Positions 54,094 through 63,960 of a stretch of 64,000 bases of DNA are shown here, piece by piece (position 1 is the first letter of the stretch; each line of letters begins with the position of its first letter). Made by a program: the position numbers and the translations under genes. This stretch comes from Streptomyces sp. NBC_01454 (GTDB lineage Bacteria > Actinomycetota > Actinomycetes > Streptomycetales > Streptomycetaceae), in NCBI RefSeq assembly GCF_036227565.1, contig NZ_CP109460.1, positions 7,440,001 to 7,504,000 of the forward strand, read 5' to 3'. Under the pieces are notes generated by a model. That model did no database searches and was not told where the DNA came from. It saw only the letters and a list, made by a program, of their open reading frames with translations.

Positions 54094-55173
54094 ATGTCAT
54101 CCGAACCAGCTCTTTGTGGGGGCGACGCCGAACTGTCCTCGACAGGAACCGGCGAGCACTTTCCGCCCATGACCCCTGAGAAAAACTCCGCCCGCACCCT
54201 TTTGTGGGAGGCAGTCACCAATCGGCCCTTGGAGGAAGTCGCCGCCCTCGTGGAACTGCTCAAGCGCAGTGGCGACGTTCCCAACCCCGGCGATGAAGCG
54301 CTGCGCATGGCGGTCATTTCCCGTCCCGTGAGCGAGGTCGCCGCGCTCTTCGACATGCTCCGAGCCACTCCGCACACCGCGGAATCGAGCAATGACGCAC
54401 TGCGCGCGGTGGCCACCGACAGATCCGTCGAGGAGGTCGCCCAGCTGATCGAGCTGTTCGACCGTACGAAGGCCGGCGGCGAGGGCTACCCCATGGCCGA
54501 CCACTTCCCGCCCGGTCCCGGTGGCCACGGCGGCTCCGGCGGCCCGGGTGGGTACGGCGAACCGGAGCCCACCGCGTCCATGCACCTTCTCGACCCCGAC
54601 GTCCGCCCCCTGGGCCGCGACGGCCAGCCGATCGCCCCCGGACAGCGCGAGAACCCGCTCCACCCCCCGCAGCCGAACCGCCCGCCGTGGGCACAGCGGA
54701 CGGCCGGCATGCCGCAGGGCGGCCCGTGGTCCACCCCGGCCGAGTCGCCCCGCCAGCCGGGCTACGCGGTCCCCGGCGTGCTGCGGTCCGTGCTGCGCTG
54801 GCCGGCGGCCGCGGCCCTCGCGCTGTGCGGGCTGGGTCATCTGCCGGTGAACGCCTCGCATCTGCAGGGCGCTCCCGCGGTGGCCGGACTCTCGATGGCC
54901 ATCGCCGTCATCTATCTGATGCTGGCCGGGCTGCTGGTGATGCGTGACACCGCCCTGGTCTGGACGGCGTGTGCCGCCGGGGCAATGATCATCATCGCCC
55001 TGCACGCGCTGTCCCGGGCCGGAGTCTTCGCCCCGCTGGGCAGTGGCCTGGGCGACACCGGCATGTGGCCCGAGATGCTCGCCGTGGCACTGGCGATCGC
55101 CAGTGCCGGCCTCGCGGGCGCCGCGCTGCTGAGCCGGCCGCGCCGCGTCGGCCAGGCCGCCGCGGGTGCGTGA
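54094..55173 (+). CDS. Membrane protein with three N-terminal helical repeats
   Basis: A 359-residue protein of no named family. Residues about 30-130 hold three similar repeats of about 33 residues (LLWEAVTNRPLEEVAALVEL, ALRMAVISRPVSEVAALFDM, ALRAVATDRSVEEVAQLIEL). A Gly/Pro-rich linker (135-230) and three to four membrane helices (about 235-350) follow. The repeats look like a soluble helical binding platform tethered to the membrane. GGAG lies 7 bases before ATG 54094. Confidence 0.75.
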   Translation: MSSEPALCGGDAELSSTGTGEHFPPMTPEKNSARTLLWEAVTNRPLEEVAALVELLKRSGDVPNPGDEALRMAVISRPVSEVAALFDMLRATPHTAESSNDALRAVATDRSVEEVAQLIELFDRTKAGGEGYPMADHFPPGPGGHGGSGGPGGYGEPEPTASMHLLDPDVRPLGRDGQPIAPGQRENPLHPPQPNRPPWAQRTAGMPQGGPWSTPAESPRQPGYAVPGVLRSVLRWPAAAALALCGLGHLPVNASHLQGAPAVAGLSMAIAVIYLMLAGLLVMRDTALVWTACAAGAMIIIALHALSRAGVFAPLGSGLGDTGMWPEMLAVALAIASAGLAGAALLSRPRRVGQAAAGA

Positions 55174-55195
55174 GCGCCCACGGCGCAACGGCCGG

Positions 55196-55242
55196 CACGG
55201 GCGCGGGCCGGGACCCTGACCGGGGCCCGGCCCGCGCCCGTG
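55196..55242. terminator. Convergent hairpin terminator
   Basis: A perfect 17-bp stem (55196-55212 with 55226-55242) and a 13-base loop separate the repeat-membrane gene from the DUF6328 gene. Confidence 0.83.
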
Positions 55243-55277
55243 GCAGCGCATGGCGGGGCCCGGCCCGTGCCGCCCGC

Positions 55278-55775
55278 TCAGTCCTTGGACGAGTACCGGT
55301 GCAGGATCCACGCCGGCAGCGCGAACCAGCAGATCATGAACCAGCCGACCAGCCCCGCGACGACCCAGGGGACGGCGGAGTTGTGCATCGCGATGCGCAG
55401 GATCAGCAGCAGCGCGGAGGTGACCGTCGCCAGCAGGAGGACGATCCCGACCAGGGCCAGGCGTGAGGCCCACAGCACCGTCTCGGACTTGAGCCGGTGT
55501 CCGGCGACCAGCCGGTGGAAGGTCACCGTGCCGACCAGCGCGCCCGTGGTGGCCGCGCCGAGCAGCACCGTCGTCACGTAAATGGCCTTGTCGGCCGGTT
55601 CGAGCGTGGCGAAGCGCGGGGTGAAGACGACGGTCAGCAGAAAGCCGAAGAGGATCTGCACACCGGTCTGGATGACCCGCACCTCCTGGAGCAGCTCGGT
55701 CCACCGCCGGTCGGATCGCTCCTCCGGCGTCTCGTTGCGGCCGGGCGAGGTGTCACGCGGCCCCAGCGCTCGCAC
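55278..55775 (-). CDS. DUF6328-like four-helix membrane protein
   Basis: A 165-residue membrane protein with four helices. A charged N-terminus ends in WTELLQEVRVIQTGVQILFG and FLLTVVFTPRF, the conserved opening of the DUF6328 group as I recall it. Function is unknown. It starts 8 bases past the ClpC-type stop, so it may be co-transcribed with that gene. Confidence 0.8.
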   Translation of the reverse strand: MRALGPRDTSPGRNETPEERSDRRWTELLQEVRVIQTGVQILFGFLLTVVFTPRFATLEPADKAIYVTTVLLGAATTGALVGTVTFHRLVAGHRLKSETVLWASRLALVGIVLLLATVTSALLLILRIAMHNSAVPWVVAGLVGWFMICWFALPAWILHRYSSKD

Positions 55776-55783
55776 CGGGCCTC

Positions 55784-58330
55784 CTACTTCTTCACTCCGG
55801 TACGGAACGCCAGCTCGTTGTCCTTGACCTCGACGTGGACCTCGTCCCCGGCCGACAGCGCGCCGTCGAGCAGCAGCCGGGAGAGCGCGTTGTCGACCTC
55901 CCGCTGGATGGTGCGGCGCAGCGGCCGGGCCCCGTATTCGGGCTGGTGGCCGCGGTGGGTGAGCCAGTCCACGGCGCCGGGGGTGAACTCGATGGAGATG
56001 TCCTGGGCGTGCAGTCTGCGGCTGGTCCCGTCGAGCAGCAGACCGGTGATCTGGCGCAGCTGGTCATCGGTGAGCCGGCGGAAGACGATGATCTCGTCGA
56101 GGCGGTTGAGGAACTCCGGGCGGAAGTGGTCGCGCAGCGAGCCCAGCGCCCGTTCCCGCGCGCCGTCGCCGGCCTCCGCCCCGGAGGCGTCCGGGCCGAA
56201 GCCGAGCACGCCGCGGCTGCCGCTGAGCGCATCGGAGCCGAGGTTGCTGGTCATCACGATGACGGTGTTCTTGAAGTCGACCGTGCGGCCCTGGGAGTCG
56301 GTCAGATGCCCGTCGTCGAGGACCTGCAGCAGCATGTTGAAGACATCGGGGTGCGCCTTTTCCACCTCGTCGAGCAGCAGCAGCGAATAGGGGTGGTGGC
56401 GCACCGCCTCGGTCAGCTGGCCCGCGTCCTCATGGCCGACGTATCCGGGGGGAGCACCGACCAGCCGGCTGACGGTGTGCCGCTCCTGATACTCGCTCAT
56501 GTCCAGCCGCACCATGCGCTCCTCGCTGCCGAACAGCGACTCGGCGAGCGCGCGGGCCAGTTCGGTCTTGCCCACGCCGGTCGGGCCGAGGAAGAGGAAG
56601 CTGCCGATCGGACGGTTCGGGTCGGCCAGGCCGGCCCGCGACCGAAGGATCGCCTCGGAGACGGCCGTGACGGCGTCGTCCTGCCCGATCACACGGGTAT
56701 GCAGCTGCCCCTCCAGGCCCAGCAGCCGCTCCTTCTCCTCCTGGGTCAGGCTGCTCACGGGCACACCGGTCTGCCGCGACACGATCTCGGCGATGTCCTC
56801 GGCGCCGACCTTGACGATCCGGCCGTCGCTCGGCGGCTCCCCCCGCTCGGCCCCGATCCGCGTGGTGAGTTCGGCGATCCGGTCGCGCAGCTCGGTGGCC
56901 CGTTCGTACTGCTCCGCGGCCACCGCCTGGTCCTTGTCCCTGGCCAGCTGCTCCACCTCGCGCTCCAGCTCGCGTACGTCGGTGGCCGCGGCGCCCGAAC
57001 GCAGCCGCACCCGGGCGCCCGCCTGGTCGATCAGGTCGATCGCCTTGTCGGGGAGGAACCGGTGGGCGATGTAGCGGTCGGCGAGCTCGACCGCGGCGAG
57101 CAGCGCCTCGTTGGTGTAGCGGACCTGGTGGTGGGCTTCGTAACGGTCCTGGAGACCGCGCAGGATCTCCACCGTGTCGGAGACGCTCGGCTCGGGCACC
57201 AGGATGGGCTGGAAACGGCGGGCGAGCGCGGCGTCCTTCTCGATGTGCCGCCGGTACTCCTCCAGGGTGGTGGCCCCGATGACGTGCAGCTCCCCGCGTG
57301 CCAGGGCGGGCTTGAGCATATTGCTGGCCTCCAGGGAACCGCCGTCCCCGCTGCCCCCGCCGGCGCCGACGACCGTGTGCAGCTCGTCGATGAAGACGAT
57401 CAGCGAGCCGGGGTGCGCCCGGACCTCCTCGATGATGGCGTTCATCCGCTCCTCGAAGTCACCGCGGTAGCGGGTGCCGGCGACGACGGCCGTCAGATCC
57501 AGGGCGACGACGCGCCGGCCGGCCAGGGTCTCGGGGACGTCCCCGTCGGCGAGGCGCTGGGCCAGGCCCTCGACGATCGCGGTCTTGCCGACTCCGGCGT
57601 CACCGACCAGCACGGGGTTGTTCTTGCCCCGCCGGGAGAGCACCTCGATGGTCTGCTCGATCTGCTCCGCGCGGCCGATGACCGGGTCGATCCGGCCCGC
57701 CCGGGCCAGGTCGGTCAGATCGCGGCTGTATTTGTCGAGGGTCGGGGTGTCGTGCTTCGGTGCGGCGCCGTGCTCGGCTCCGGTGTGCTGCGGCCCGTGG
57801 CCGCCCTGCGGGGTGGCCTGCGGATCGAAGTGGGCGAGGTTCAGAATGCGCCCGGCGGCCGAGTCCAGGTTCGCCGCGAGGGCGTCCAGCACATGCTCCG
57901 GGCCGATGTACGAGGCCCCGTTGTCCCGCGCCAGCTCGTGCGCCCCCAGCAGCGCCCGCTTGACCGCGGGGGTGACCGCCACGCTGCGCTGCTTGGGCCC
58001 CGTACCGGCGCTGCGGTCGATCTCGGCGGCCAGCGCGTCGGGGTCGGCCCCCGACTGCCGGAGCATGCTGCGGGTCGGTTCGGCGCCGAGGGCGGCCCGC
58101 AGCAGGTGCTCGGTGCCGAGTTCCGGGCTGCCGTGCTCGGCGGCGTAAGCGGCTGCGGAGGTCACCAGGTCCCGGGCGGGACCGCTCATCATGCGGGCGA
58201 TATCGGCCTGCGGTGGCGCGGGTTTGCCGCCCTCGCCGTTCGTGGACGGTCCACCGCCGAAGAAGCGCGCGAGGAAGTCACCGAAAGAGTCCGGGCCGTA
58301 ACCCTCCGGACCCATGAATCCATTGCTCAT
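55784..58330 (-). CDS. ClpC/ClpB-like AAA+ ATPase
   Basis: An 848-residue Hsp100 ATPase. A Gly-rich N-terminal extension covers residues 1-45, then a Clp N-domain (about 45-190). AAA-1 has Walker [10 protein letters not shown] and Walker B VFIDELH. A short middle coiled coil follows ([20 protein letters not shown]), and AAA-2 has Walker [10 protein letters not shown] and sensor [12 protein letters not shown]. The middle domain is ClpC-sized, not the long ClpB rod, and no clear ClpP-binding LGF/IGF loop was noted, so partnering with ClpP is unproven. It is a probable stress chaperone or unfoldase. ATG 58330 has a weak site. Confidence 0.9.
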   Translation of the reverse strand: MSNGFMGPEGYGPDSFGDFLARFFGGGPSTNGEGGKPAPPQADIARMMSGPARDLVTSAAAYAAEHGSPELGTEHLLRAALGAEPTRSMLRQSGADPDALAAEIDRSAGTGPKQRSVAVTPAVKRALLGAHELARDNGASYIGPEHVLDALAANLDSAAGRILNLAHFDPQATPQGGHGPQHTGAEHGAAPKHDTPTLDKYSRDLTDLARAGRIDPVIGRAEQIEQTIEVLSRRGKNNPVLVGDAGVGKTAIVEGLAQRLADGDVPETLAGRRVVALDLTAVVAGTRYRGDFEERMNAIIEEVRAHPGSLIVFIDELHTVVGAGGGSGDGGSLEASNMLKPALARGELHVIGATTLEEYRRHIEKDAALARRFQPILVPEPSVSDTVEILRGLQDRYEAHHQVRYTNEALLAAVELADRYIAHRFLPDKAIDLIDQAGARVRLRSGAAATDVRELEREVEQLARDKDQAVAAEQYERATELRDRIAELTTRIGAERGEPPSDGRIVKVGAEDIAEIVSRQTGVPVSSLTQEEKERLLGLEGQLHTRVIGQDDAVTAVSEAILRSRAGLADPNRPIGSFLFLGPTGVGKTELARALAESLFGSEERMVRLDMSEYQERHTVSRLVGAPPGYVGHEDAGQLTEAVRHHPYSLLLLDEVEKAHPDVFNMLLQVLDDGHLTDSQGRTVDFKNTVIVMTSNLGSDALSGSRGVLGFGPDASGAEAGDGARERALGSLRDHFRPEFLNRLDEIIVFRRLTDDQLRQITGLLLDGTSRRLHAQDISIEFTPGAVDWLTHRGHQPEYGARPLRRTIQREVDNALSRLLLDGALSAGDEVHVEVKDNELAFRTGVKK

Positions 58331-58545
58331 GTGCGTCCGTTCCGCTGCCGCGGCGCTCCCGCGGCCTGCTGCCTTGCCGGGTTCCTTGTGCGGTGGGCCC
58401 TGCCCTGGCGGTCGCCCGGGAGACGCGACGCCACAGCTGACAACACGGCTCCACTGCTTCAGGATCAGGGGCAACACCCCCGTCCGCACCCGGACCGGGC
58501 CGGAGCCGGGGAACGGCACCCGCCCCGCGGCGCACGGAACCGGCC

Positions 58546-60777
58546 TCACATCTCCCGGTGGATGCGGCTCAGATCGTTGCTGAGCGCATCGAGCCAGATC
58601 ACCGAGTCGAGGAGGAGGGCGGCGGAGACCGCGCGGCGCGCCTGGTCCGGGCCGTGGTGCGGCACGGGCGGGGTGAGCGCCAACAGGGCGCGGATGTCGA
58701 GGGGTTGGGGCTGGTCGTGGGGCGCATCGTGGTCGGCGCAGAGGCGGTCGGCGAGGGCGCGGTAGTCGGCCGCCGTACTGTCGGCCGCGTGCCGCAGCCA
58801 GGCGCCGACCTCGTGCGGCACGATCCGGCCGGGCCGGCCGGGCAGCAGCCGCCCGCCGCGCCGCGCCTCCGCCCCGGCGACCAGCACCGCGGGCCAGTCC
58901 GGCTGCCCGGCGGGATCCTCCCGCGGCTCGCACTGGTACTGGGCCAGGCTCTCCCGGGCGAGGATCAGGGCCCGGTTGACGGCGAAGATGTCGGTGCTGC
59001 CGACGCGTTCGACGACCTCCGTGGTGGTCTGGCCGATGGCATCGGCGATGGCCGAACACAGGGCCGCCATGCTCCGGCGCACCTCGCGGCCCGCGCCCCG
59101 CGGCCAGGCCACCAGACCGCAGGCCAGCCCGATGACGCTGCCGACCAGCACATCCACCAGCCGCACCGGGGCCAGCTGCCAGGTGGAGGGGGTGACCTGT
59201 GCGAACAGCGTGGCCACCACCAGTGTGAACCCGCCCTGCGCCCAGGCCAGCCCGCGCAGCGGCCCCGCGGTGAACGCCAGCAGCATGACCAGCGGCAGGA
59301 TCACCGCGTACACCGTGTCCCGGTCGTGGACCACCACCAGCAGCCCGGCGGCCAGCACCGCGCCGACCAGGGTGCCCAGCAGCGCCTGCCGCACCGCCGA
59401 CCAGGTCTCCAGGGTGGTGGTGCGGGTGAGGGTGAGCGTCGCCAGCAGCACCCAGAAGCCGTGTTGCAGGTCCAGGACCCCGGCGATGGCCCGCGCCGCG
59501 GCCAGGCCCAGCGCGAACCGGCATGCGTTCTGAAAGATCACCGAGCGGGGGGTGAGGTGGAGGGTCAGCCGCTGCCACCACAGCCGGGTGACGTGCACCC
59601 GCGCGTACGCGAAGCTGTGGCCGGCCGGGCTCCGGTCGACGGTCCGGTCGCCGAGCAGCAGCCGGGTGGCCAGCACGAGGACCACGGCGCAGTCGGCGGC
59701 CTGCACCACCTGTGACCGGCGGCGCAGATAGACCAGCCGGTCGTCGGCGCCCAGCCGGTCCAGGGTGGCCACCGCCCGGTGGGCGCGGACGGGGGTCAGC
59801 TCCTCCTGCAGGGCCGCGGCCGAGGGCCCCTCGCCGGGCCGCAGCCGCTTGCCCCGGCGCAGTGCCTCCGCCGTGCCGCGCGCGGCGGCGCTGATGCGCC
59901 GGAGCAGGGCGACCGTCTCCGGGTGGTACGTGCGGTGCGGCCCGGTCGCGGTGTGCAGGGTGTCCAGCCGGGCCAGCAGTGTGCGGACGGCCTCGGCGGC
60001 GTGCGCCATGGCCTTGTGGGTGAGGGTGGGGGAGGCGGGCATGTCGGCGGGCGGCACACCGGACGGCCGGAGCGCCTCCCCGGCCCGGTGGGCCCGGGTC
60101 AGCGCCTGCACGGGAGTGGGCCCGCCGTGGTGGTCGGCCAGGGCCGCGGCGGCGTCGGCGGCATCGGCCAGCAGCCGGCGGAAGGGCGGGGTCCGCGGTT
60201 CCGGCATCAGGAACCGCTGCGCCAGTGCGAGCAGGACCGCGCCCAGCAGGAAACCGGTCAGCCGCTGGACCAGATCCTGCGGGGCGTACGGCGGGAAGCA
60301 CGGCAGGATGTAGAGCAGCTGCATGCCGGGGGCCGCCCCGGCGATCCGCGGTCCGGTGGTGCCCGCGTACGCCACCATGAAGCCGATGACGAGCATGCCG
60401 AGGACGGCCGACCAGGTCTGCACGGCGAGCAGGGTGCCCAGCGTGATGAGCACGAGCCCGGCGGGGATCGCCATGAGGGTGGTCGCGGCGCGCTGCCGCC
60501 CCGACCCGGGGATCCGGGCGAGCGCACCGAGCGACACCACGGTGAAGGTGGCGTACACGGACATCGCGGTCAGGTCGAACGCATAGCGGCAGAGGTAGAA
60601 GGCGACGCAGGAGGCGGCCGTCACCCGGACGGCGTTGCCGACCACCGAGCGGTGTGCGCGCAGGCCGTGTGCGCCGTGCTCCCGCAGGTAGCGCAGTCTG
60701 CGCAGCAGTGCCCGGACGGGTCCGCCGGCCGGACGCCGCGGACCGGACGGCGGGGAGGTCCCCTGCTGCGGGTTCAC
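58546..60777 (-). CDS. FUSC-family membrane protein (aromatic acid exporter-like)
   Basis: About 743 residues with two sets of membrane helices (about 45-180 and 385-535) separated and followed by large cytoplasmic regions. FALGLAAARAIAGVLDLQHG and FWVLLATLTLTRTTTLETW are the hallmark of the FUSC/YccS group, which exports aromatic or other organic acids. The GTG 60777 start is uncertain; GGAAAG is immediately adjacent. A longer start adds only Arg/Pro-rich sequence. Confidence 0.8.
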   Translation of the reverse strand: MNPQQGTSPPSGPRRPAGGPVRALLRRLRYLREHGAHGLRAHRSVVGNAVRVTAASCVAFYLCRYAFDLTAMSVYATFTVVSLGALARIPGSGRQRAATTLMAIPAGLVLITLGTLLAVQTWSAVLGMLVIGFMVAYAGTTGPRIAGAAPGMQLLYILPCFPPYAPQDLVQRLTGFLLGAVLLALAQRFLMPEPRTPPFRRLLADAADAAAALADHHGGPTPVQALTRAHRAGEALRPSGVPPADMPASPTLTHKAMAHAAEAVRTLLARLDTLHTATGPHRTYHPETVALLRRISAAARGTAEALRRGKRLRPGEGPSAAALQEELTPVRAHRAVATLDRLGADDRLVYLRRRSQVVQAADCAVVLVLATRLLLGDRTVDRSPAGHSFAYARVHVTRLWWQRLTLHLTPRSVIFQNACRFALGLAAARAIAGVLDLQHGFWVLLATLTLTRTTTLETWSAVRQALLGTLVGAVLAAGLLVVVHDRDTVYAVILPLVMLLAFTAGPLRGLAWAQGGFTLVVATLFAQVTPSTWQLAPVRLVDVLVGSVIGLACGLVAWPRGAGREVRRSMAALCSAIADAIGQTTTEVVERVGSTDIFAVNRALILARESLAQYQCEPREDPAGQPDWPAVLVAGAEARRGGRLLPGRPGRIVPHEVGAWLRHAADSTAADYRALADRLCADHDAPHDQPQPLDIRALLALTPPVPHHGPDQARRAVSAALLLDSVIWLDALSNDLSRIHREM

Positions 60778-61048
60778 CTTTCCACTATTGGCCAGCGGGT
60801 CCGGCTTTGCACCGTGCGGGCGGCCGGACCGGGGGAGCGGCGGGTGCCGGGCCGGGGCTCGGTCGTTCGGCTGCCCGTCCCGTGCGCCGACGTCATACGC
60901 GGTGGCTCGTCCGGCGGACCCGTCCGGCCGTCGCCCGCCCGCCCGCCCTCCGTCGTGCGGGCTCGGGCGCGGGCCCCGGGCCACTCGGCCCCGCGCCGGC
61001 AAAGGGGAGTTGGCGAAGTCCGCTCCGGTGCCGGACGGGTGGTGACCG

Positions 61049-61054
61049 TACACT
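61049..61054 (+). promoter_or_regulatory. -10 box of leaderless PadR transcript
   Basis: TACACT ends 7 bases before GTG 61062, and no ribosome site precedes that codon. This is the pattern of a leaderless mRNA. The -35 is not clear. Confidence 0.55.
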
Positions 61055-61061
61055 GCCGACC

Positions 61062-61667
61062 GTGACGCAGAAGCGGGCGGATGCGGAGAAGACCGGCGAG
61101 GCGGAGCAACCGGCACTGCCGGCGACCGGCTGGGCGGTGCTCGGACTGCTCTCCTTCGGTGACGAACTGTCCGGCTACGACCTCAAGAAATGGTCGGACC
61201 GGTCGCTGCGCTTCTTCTACTGGAGCCCGTCCTTCAGTCAGATCTACGGCGAGCTGAAGCGCCTGGAGAAGGCCGGCTACGTCAGCGCGCGGAGCGTCGC
61301 CCAGGAGACCGGCCACCGCGACAAACGGGTCTATGTGATCACCGATGAGGGGATGACGGCGGTCCGCCACTGGGCGCGCGAGGCGCCCGTGGAACCTCCC
61401 GTCCTCAAGCACGGGGTGATGCTGCGGCTGTGGCTCGGCCATCTGCTGGAGGCCGACCGGATGCGTGAAGTGCTGGGCCGGCACCGGGAGTACGCGGAGA
61501 CCATGCGCCGGCGCGCCGAGGTGGACGGGGCGGACGCCCGCACCGGGGAGGCCTGGGCCCATCCCTCGCTCGTCCTGAAGTGGTCGCAGCGGTACTACGC
61601 CGCGGAGCGGGATCTGGCCGATGCGATGCTCGCCGATCTCGACGAGCGGGACGGCCGGCGGCCGTAG
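61062..61667 (+). CDS. PadR-family transcriptional regulator
   Basis: A 201-residue PadR protein. The winged helix has AVLGLLSFGDELSGYDLKKW, QIYGELKRLEKAGYVSARSV and RVYVITDEGM, and the longer C-terminal helical domain (about 105-195) marks the Vir-type PadR group. Family members answer phenolic acids or drugs. The FUSC exporter gene is divergent about 285 bases away, so control of that gene is a reasonable guess. Confidence 0.9.
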   Translation: MTQKRADAEKTGEAEQPALPATGWAVLGLLSFGDELSGYDLKKWSDRSLRFFYWSPSFSQIYGELKRLEKAGYVSARSVAQETGHRDKRVYVITDEGMTAVRHWAREAPVEPPVLKHGVMLRLWLGHLLEADRMREVLGRHREYAETMRRRAEVDGADARTGEAWAHPSLVLKWSQRYYAAERDLADAMLADLDERDGRRP

Positions 61668-61705
61668 CCGCCCGGCAGCGGCCCGGCGCCCGAGGCCCGG
61701 CCCGG

Positions 61706-62686
61706 TCAGGCGGCCAGGACGCGGCGGCGGCAGTCGGCCGGTGTTCCCCAGGCGTCGCGCAGCGGGCGGGCCTTGCGGATCCACAGGGAGAGGGCCGGCT
61801 CCTCGGTGTATCCGAGGGCGCCGTGCAGCTGCAGTGCCGTCCGCGCCGCCGCGTGACCGGCCTCGCCCGCCGCCACCTTCGCCGCGGCCACCTCCCGGCC
61901 GGCCGACGGCGCGCCCGCGACCAGCGCCAGCGCCGCCCCGTGGACGAGCGGCTGGGCGAACTCCAGCGCGATGAGGGTGTCGGCGAGCCGGTGCTTGACC
62001 GCCTGGAAGGAGCCGATCGGCACCCCGAACTGGGTGCGCCGCGTGACGTGGGAGACCGTCTGCGCCAGCAGGGCGCGGCCCAGGCCGAGGGACTGTGCGG
62101 CGGTGGTGAGCCGCGCGAGGTCCAGGGCGTGTGCGGCGGCCGCGGTCACCTCCGGGCCGTGGGCGAACACCGCCCCGCCGAGCGGGCGGAACAGCCGCCG
62201 GGCCGGGTCGAGGGAGGTTTGCACGGGGCCATGGCCCTCGGCGCGGCGCACCGTGTCGCCCTCGACGACCAGGACGGCGTCGGCGGCATCCGCGTCCAGG
62301 GCGTACGGGCCGTCGGCGCACAGGCTGACGACGGCCTCGCCCGCGGCGATCCGCGGCAGCCACTCCCCGGCTGCGGCCCCCGCACCGAGGCGCTCCAGGA
62401 ACGCGGCCGCCGCCACCGTCTCCACCAGCGGCCCCGGCACCACGTGGCGCCCCAACTCATGAAAAGCGACGGTGAGTTCAGCGGGCAGCAGTCCCATCCC
62501 GCCGTACCGCGCGGACACCGCGAGCCCGAACACGCCCGACTCGGCGAGCCGCGCCCACAGCGCGCGACCCGGCTTGTGGTCCCCCTCCGCCCAGGCCCGT
62601 GCCACGGCCGGTGTGTCCGACGCCGTCAGCATGCCGTCCAGCGCGCGGGCGAACTCCCGCTGCTCGGCGCTCAGGAGGAACCGCAT
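61706..62686 (-). CDS. Acyl-CoA dehydrogenase, smaller subunit type
   Basis: A 326-residue ACAD-fold protein: MRFLLSAEQREFARALDGML at the start, YGGMGLLPAELTVAFHELGR, then SHVTRRTQFGVPIGSFQAVK and LQLHGALGYTEE. It is shorter than the usual 380 residues and lacks the clear middle beta-barrel motif. Overlap by one base with the next gene (TGATG) suggests a heteromeric enzyme as in actinobacterial steroid and fatty-acid FadE pairs. Confidence 0.88.
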   Translation of the reverse strand: MRFLLSAEQREFARALDGMLTASDTPAVARAWAEGDHKPGRALWARLAESGVFGLAVSARYGGMGLLPAELTVAFHELGRHVVPGPLVETVAAAAFLERLGAGAAAGEWLPRIAAGEAVVSLCADGPYALDADAADAVLVVEGDTVRRAEGHGPVQTSLDPARRLFRPLGGAVFAHGPEVTAAAAHALDLARLTTAAQSLGLGRALLAQTVSHVTRRTQFGVPIGSFQAVKHRLADTLIALEFAQPLVHGAALALVAGAPSAGREVAAAKVAAGEAGHAAARTALQLHGALGYTEEPALSLWIRKARPLRDAWGTPADCRRRVLAA

Positions 62687-63891
62687 CACCGGCGTCCCTT
62701 CGGCAGGCCGAGCAGCCGCTCGGCGATGAGGTCGCGCTGGATCTCGTTGGTGCCGGCGTAGATCGGCCCGGCGAGGGAGAAGGTGTAGCCCTCGGCCCAA
62801 CGCCCCTGCGCGGGCGCCTCCCCGGCGTCATCGGTGAGCATGCCGGAGTGGCCGAGCAGGTCCAGGGCGGTCTCGTGCAGGGCGATGTCCAGCTCGGACC
62901 AGAAGACCTTGTTCAGGCTGGAGGCGGCGCCGAGATCGCCCGCTCCCGGCGGTGTACGGGCGGGCGTGCCGTCGTCCCCGGCGGTGAGCCGGGAGGCCTG
63001 GGCGTAGCCGAACAACTGGTAGGCGCGGGCGCCGATCACCGCGTCGGCGACCCGGTCGGTCAGCGGCCCGGCGACCGCTTCGGGGGCCGCACGCCACAGC
63101 GCGGCCAGCCGCTCGGCGGCCGCGGTGAAGCGGCCCGGGCTGCGCAGCGTCAGGCCGCGCTCGTTGCCGGCGGTGCTCATCGCGGCCCGCCAGCCCTGCC
63201 CCGGCTCGCCGATGACGTCCGCGTCGGGCACGAACACCTCGTCGAGGAAGAGTTCGGCGAACGCGGGCTTGCCGTCCAGCCGGCCCAGGGGACGTACCGT
63301 CACGCCCGGTGCGTCCAACGGGAACATGAGATACGTCAGGCCCTGGTGCGGCCGGGGGGTGTGCGGATCGCTGCGGAACAGCCCGAAGGCCCGGTCGGCG
63401 AAGGCGGCCCGGGACGACCAGGTCTTCTGCCCGCTCAAGCGCCAGCCGCCGGCGGCCCGTACGGCTCTGGAGCGCAGCGACGCCAGATCCGACCCCGCCT
63501 CCGGCTCCGACCAGGCCTGCGCCCAGATGACCTCGCCGCGTGCCATCGGGCCGAGGAGGCGGGCGCGCTGTTCGTCGGTGCCGTGCGCGAAGAGTGTCGG
63601 GGCGAGGAGGTGGATGCCGTTCTGGCTGACCCGCCCGGGGGCGCCCGCCGCGTAATACTCCTCCTCGAAGATCAGCCACTGGAGGAGCGAGGCGCCGCGG
63701 CCGCCGTGCTCCTCGGGCCAGGAGACGGCCGACCAGCGGTCCGCGGAGAGCCGGCGTTCCCATTCCCGGTGGGCGGCGAACCCCTCGGCGGTCTCCAGCG
63801 ACGGCAGCGGCGCGTCGGGGACGTGGCGGGCCAGCCAGGACCGGGCCTCGGCCCGGAACTCCCGCTCCGCGGCGGTGAATTCGAGGTCCAT
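62686..63891 (-). CDS. Acyl-CoA dehydrogenase, larger subunit type
   Basis: A 401-residue full-length ACAD: SWPEEHGGRGASLLQWLIFE, WAQAWSEPEAGSDLASLRSR (FAD/substrate loop), SGQKTWSSRAAFAD, and IYAGTNEIQRDLIAERLLGL (terminal FAD loop). It oxidises an acyl-CoA to the enoyl-CoA with FAD. It is coupled to the smaller ACAD gene. The start is ATG 63891 (GTG 63894 is adjacent). The acyl chain is unknown; bulky side-chain substrates are typical for such pairs. Confidence 0.92.
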   Translation of the reverse strand: MDLEFTAAEREFRAEARSWLARHVPDAPLPSLETAEGFAAHREWERRLSADRWSAVSWPEEHGGRGASLLQWLIFEEEYYAAGAPGRVSQNGIHLLAPTLFAHGTDEQRARLLGPMARGEVIWAQAWSEPEAGSDLASLRSRAVRAAGGWRLSGQKTWSSRAAFADRAFGLFRSDPHTPRPHQGLTYLMFPLDAPGVTVRPLGRLDGKPAFAELFLDEVFVPDADVIGEPGQGWRAAMSTAGNERGLTLRSPGRFTAAAERLAALWRAAPEAVAGPLTDRVADAVIGARAYQLFGYAQASRLTAGDDGTPARTPPGAGDLGAASSLNKVFWSELDIALHETALDLLGHSGMLTDDAGEAPAQGRWAEGYTFSLAGPIYAGTNEIQRDLIAERLLGLPKGRR

Positions 63892-63960
63892 CACACCGCC
63901 GCCCGTCCGCCGGACGGCCGCGGCACGGTGCGGGCGCGCGGTCCGTGAGGGGAGAGGGGG

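Noticed and set aside
58331-60301. Very long leftward frame continuing upstream of the ClpC-like gene
   Set aside because: Upstream of ATG 58330 it is antisense-frame noise within the FUSC gene region, rich in Arg/Gly/Pro.
60778-61116. Extended start of the FUSC gene at 61116
   Set aside because: Would cross the PadR start on the other strand and adds a Pro/Arg-rich peptide without homology features.
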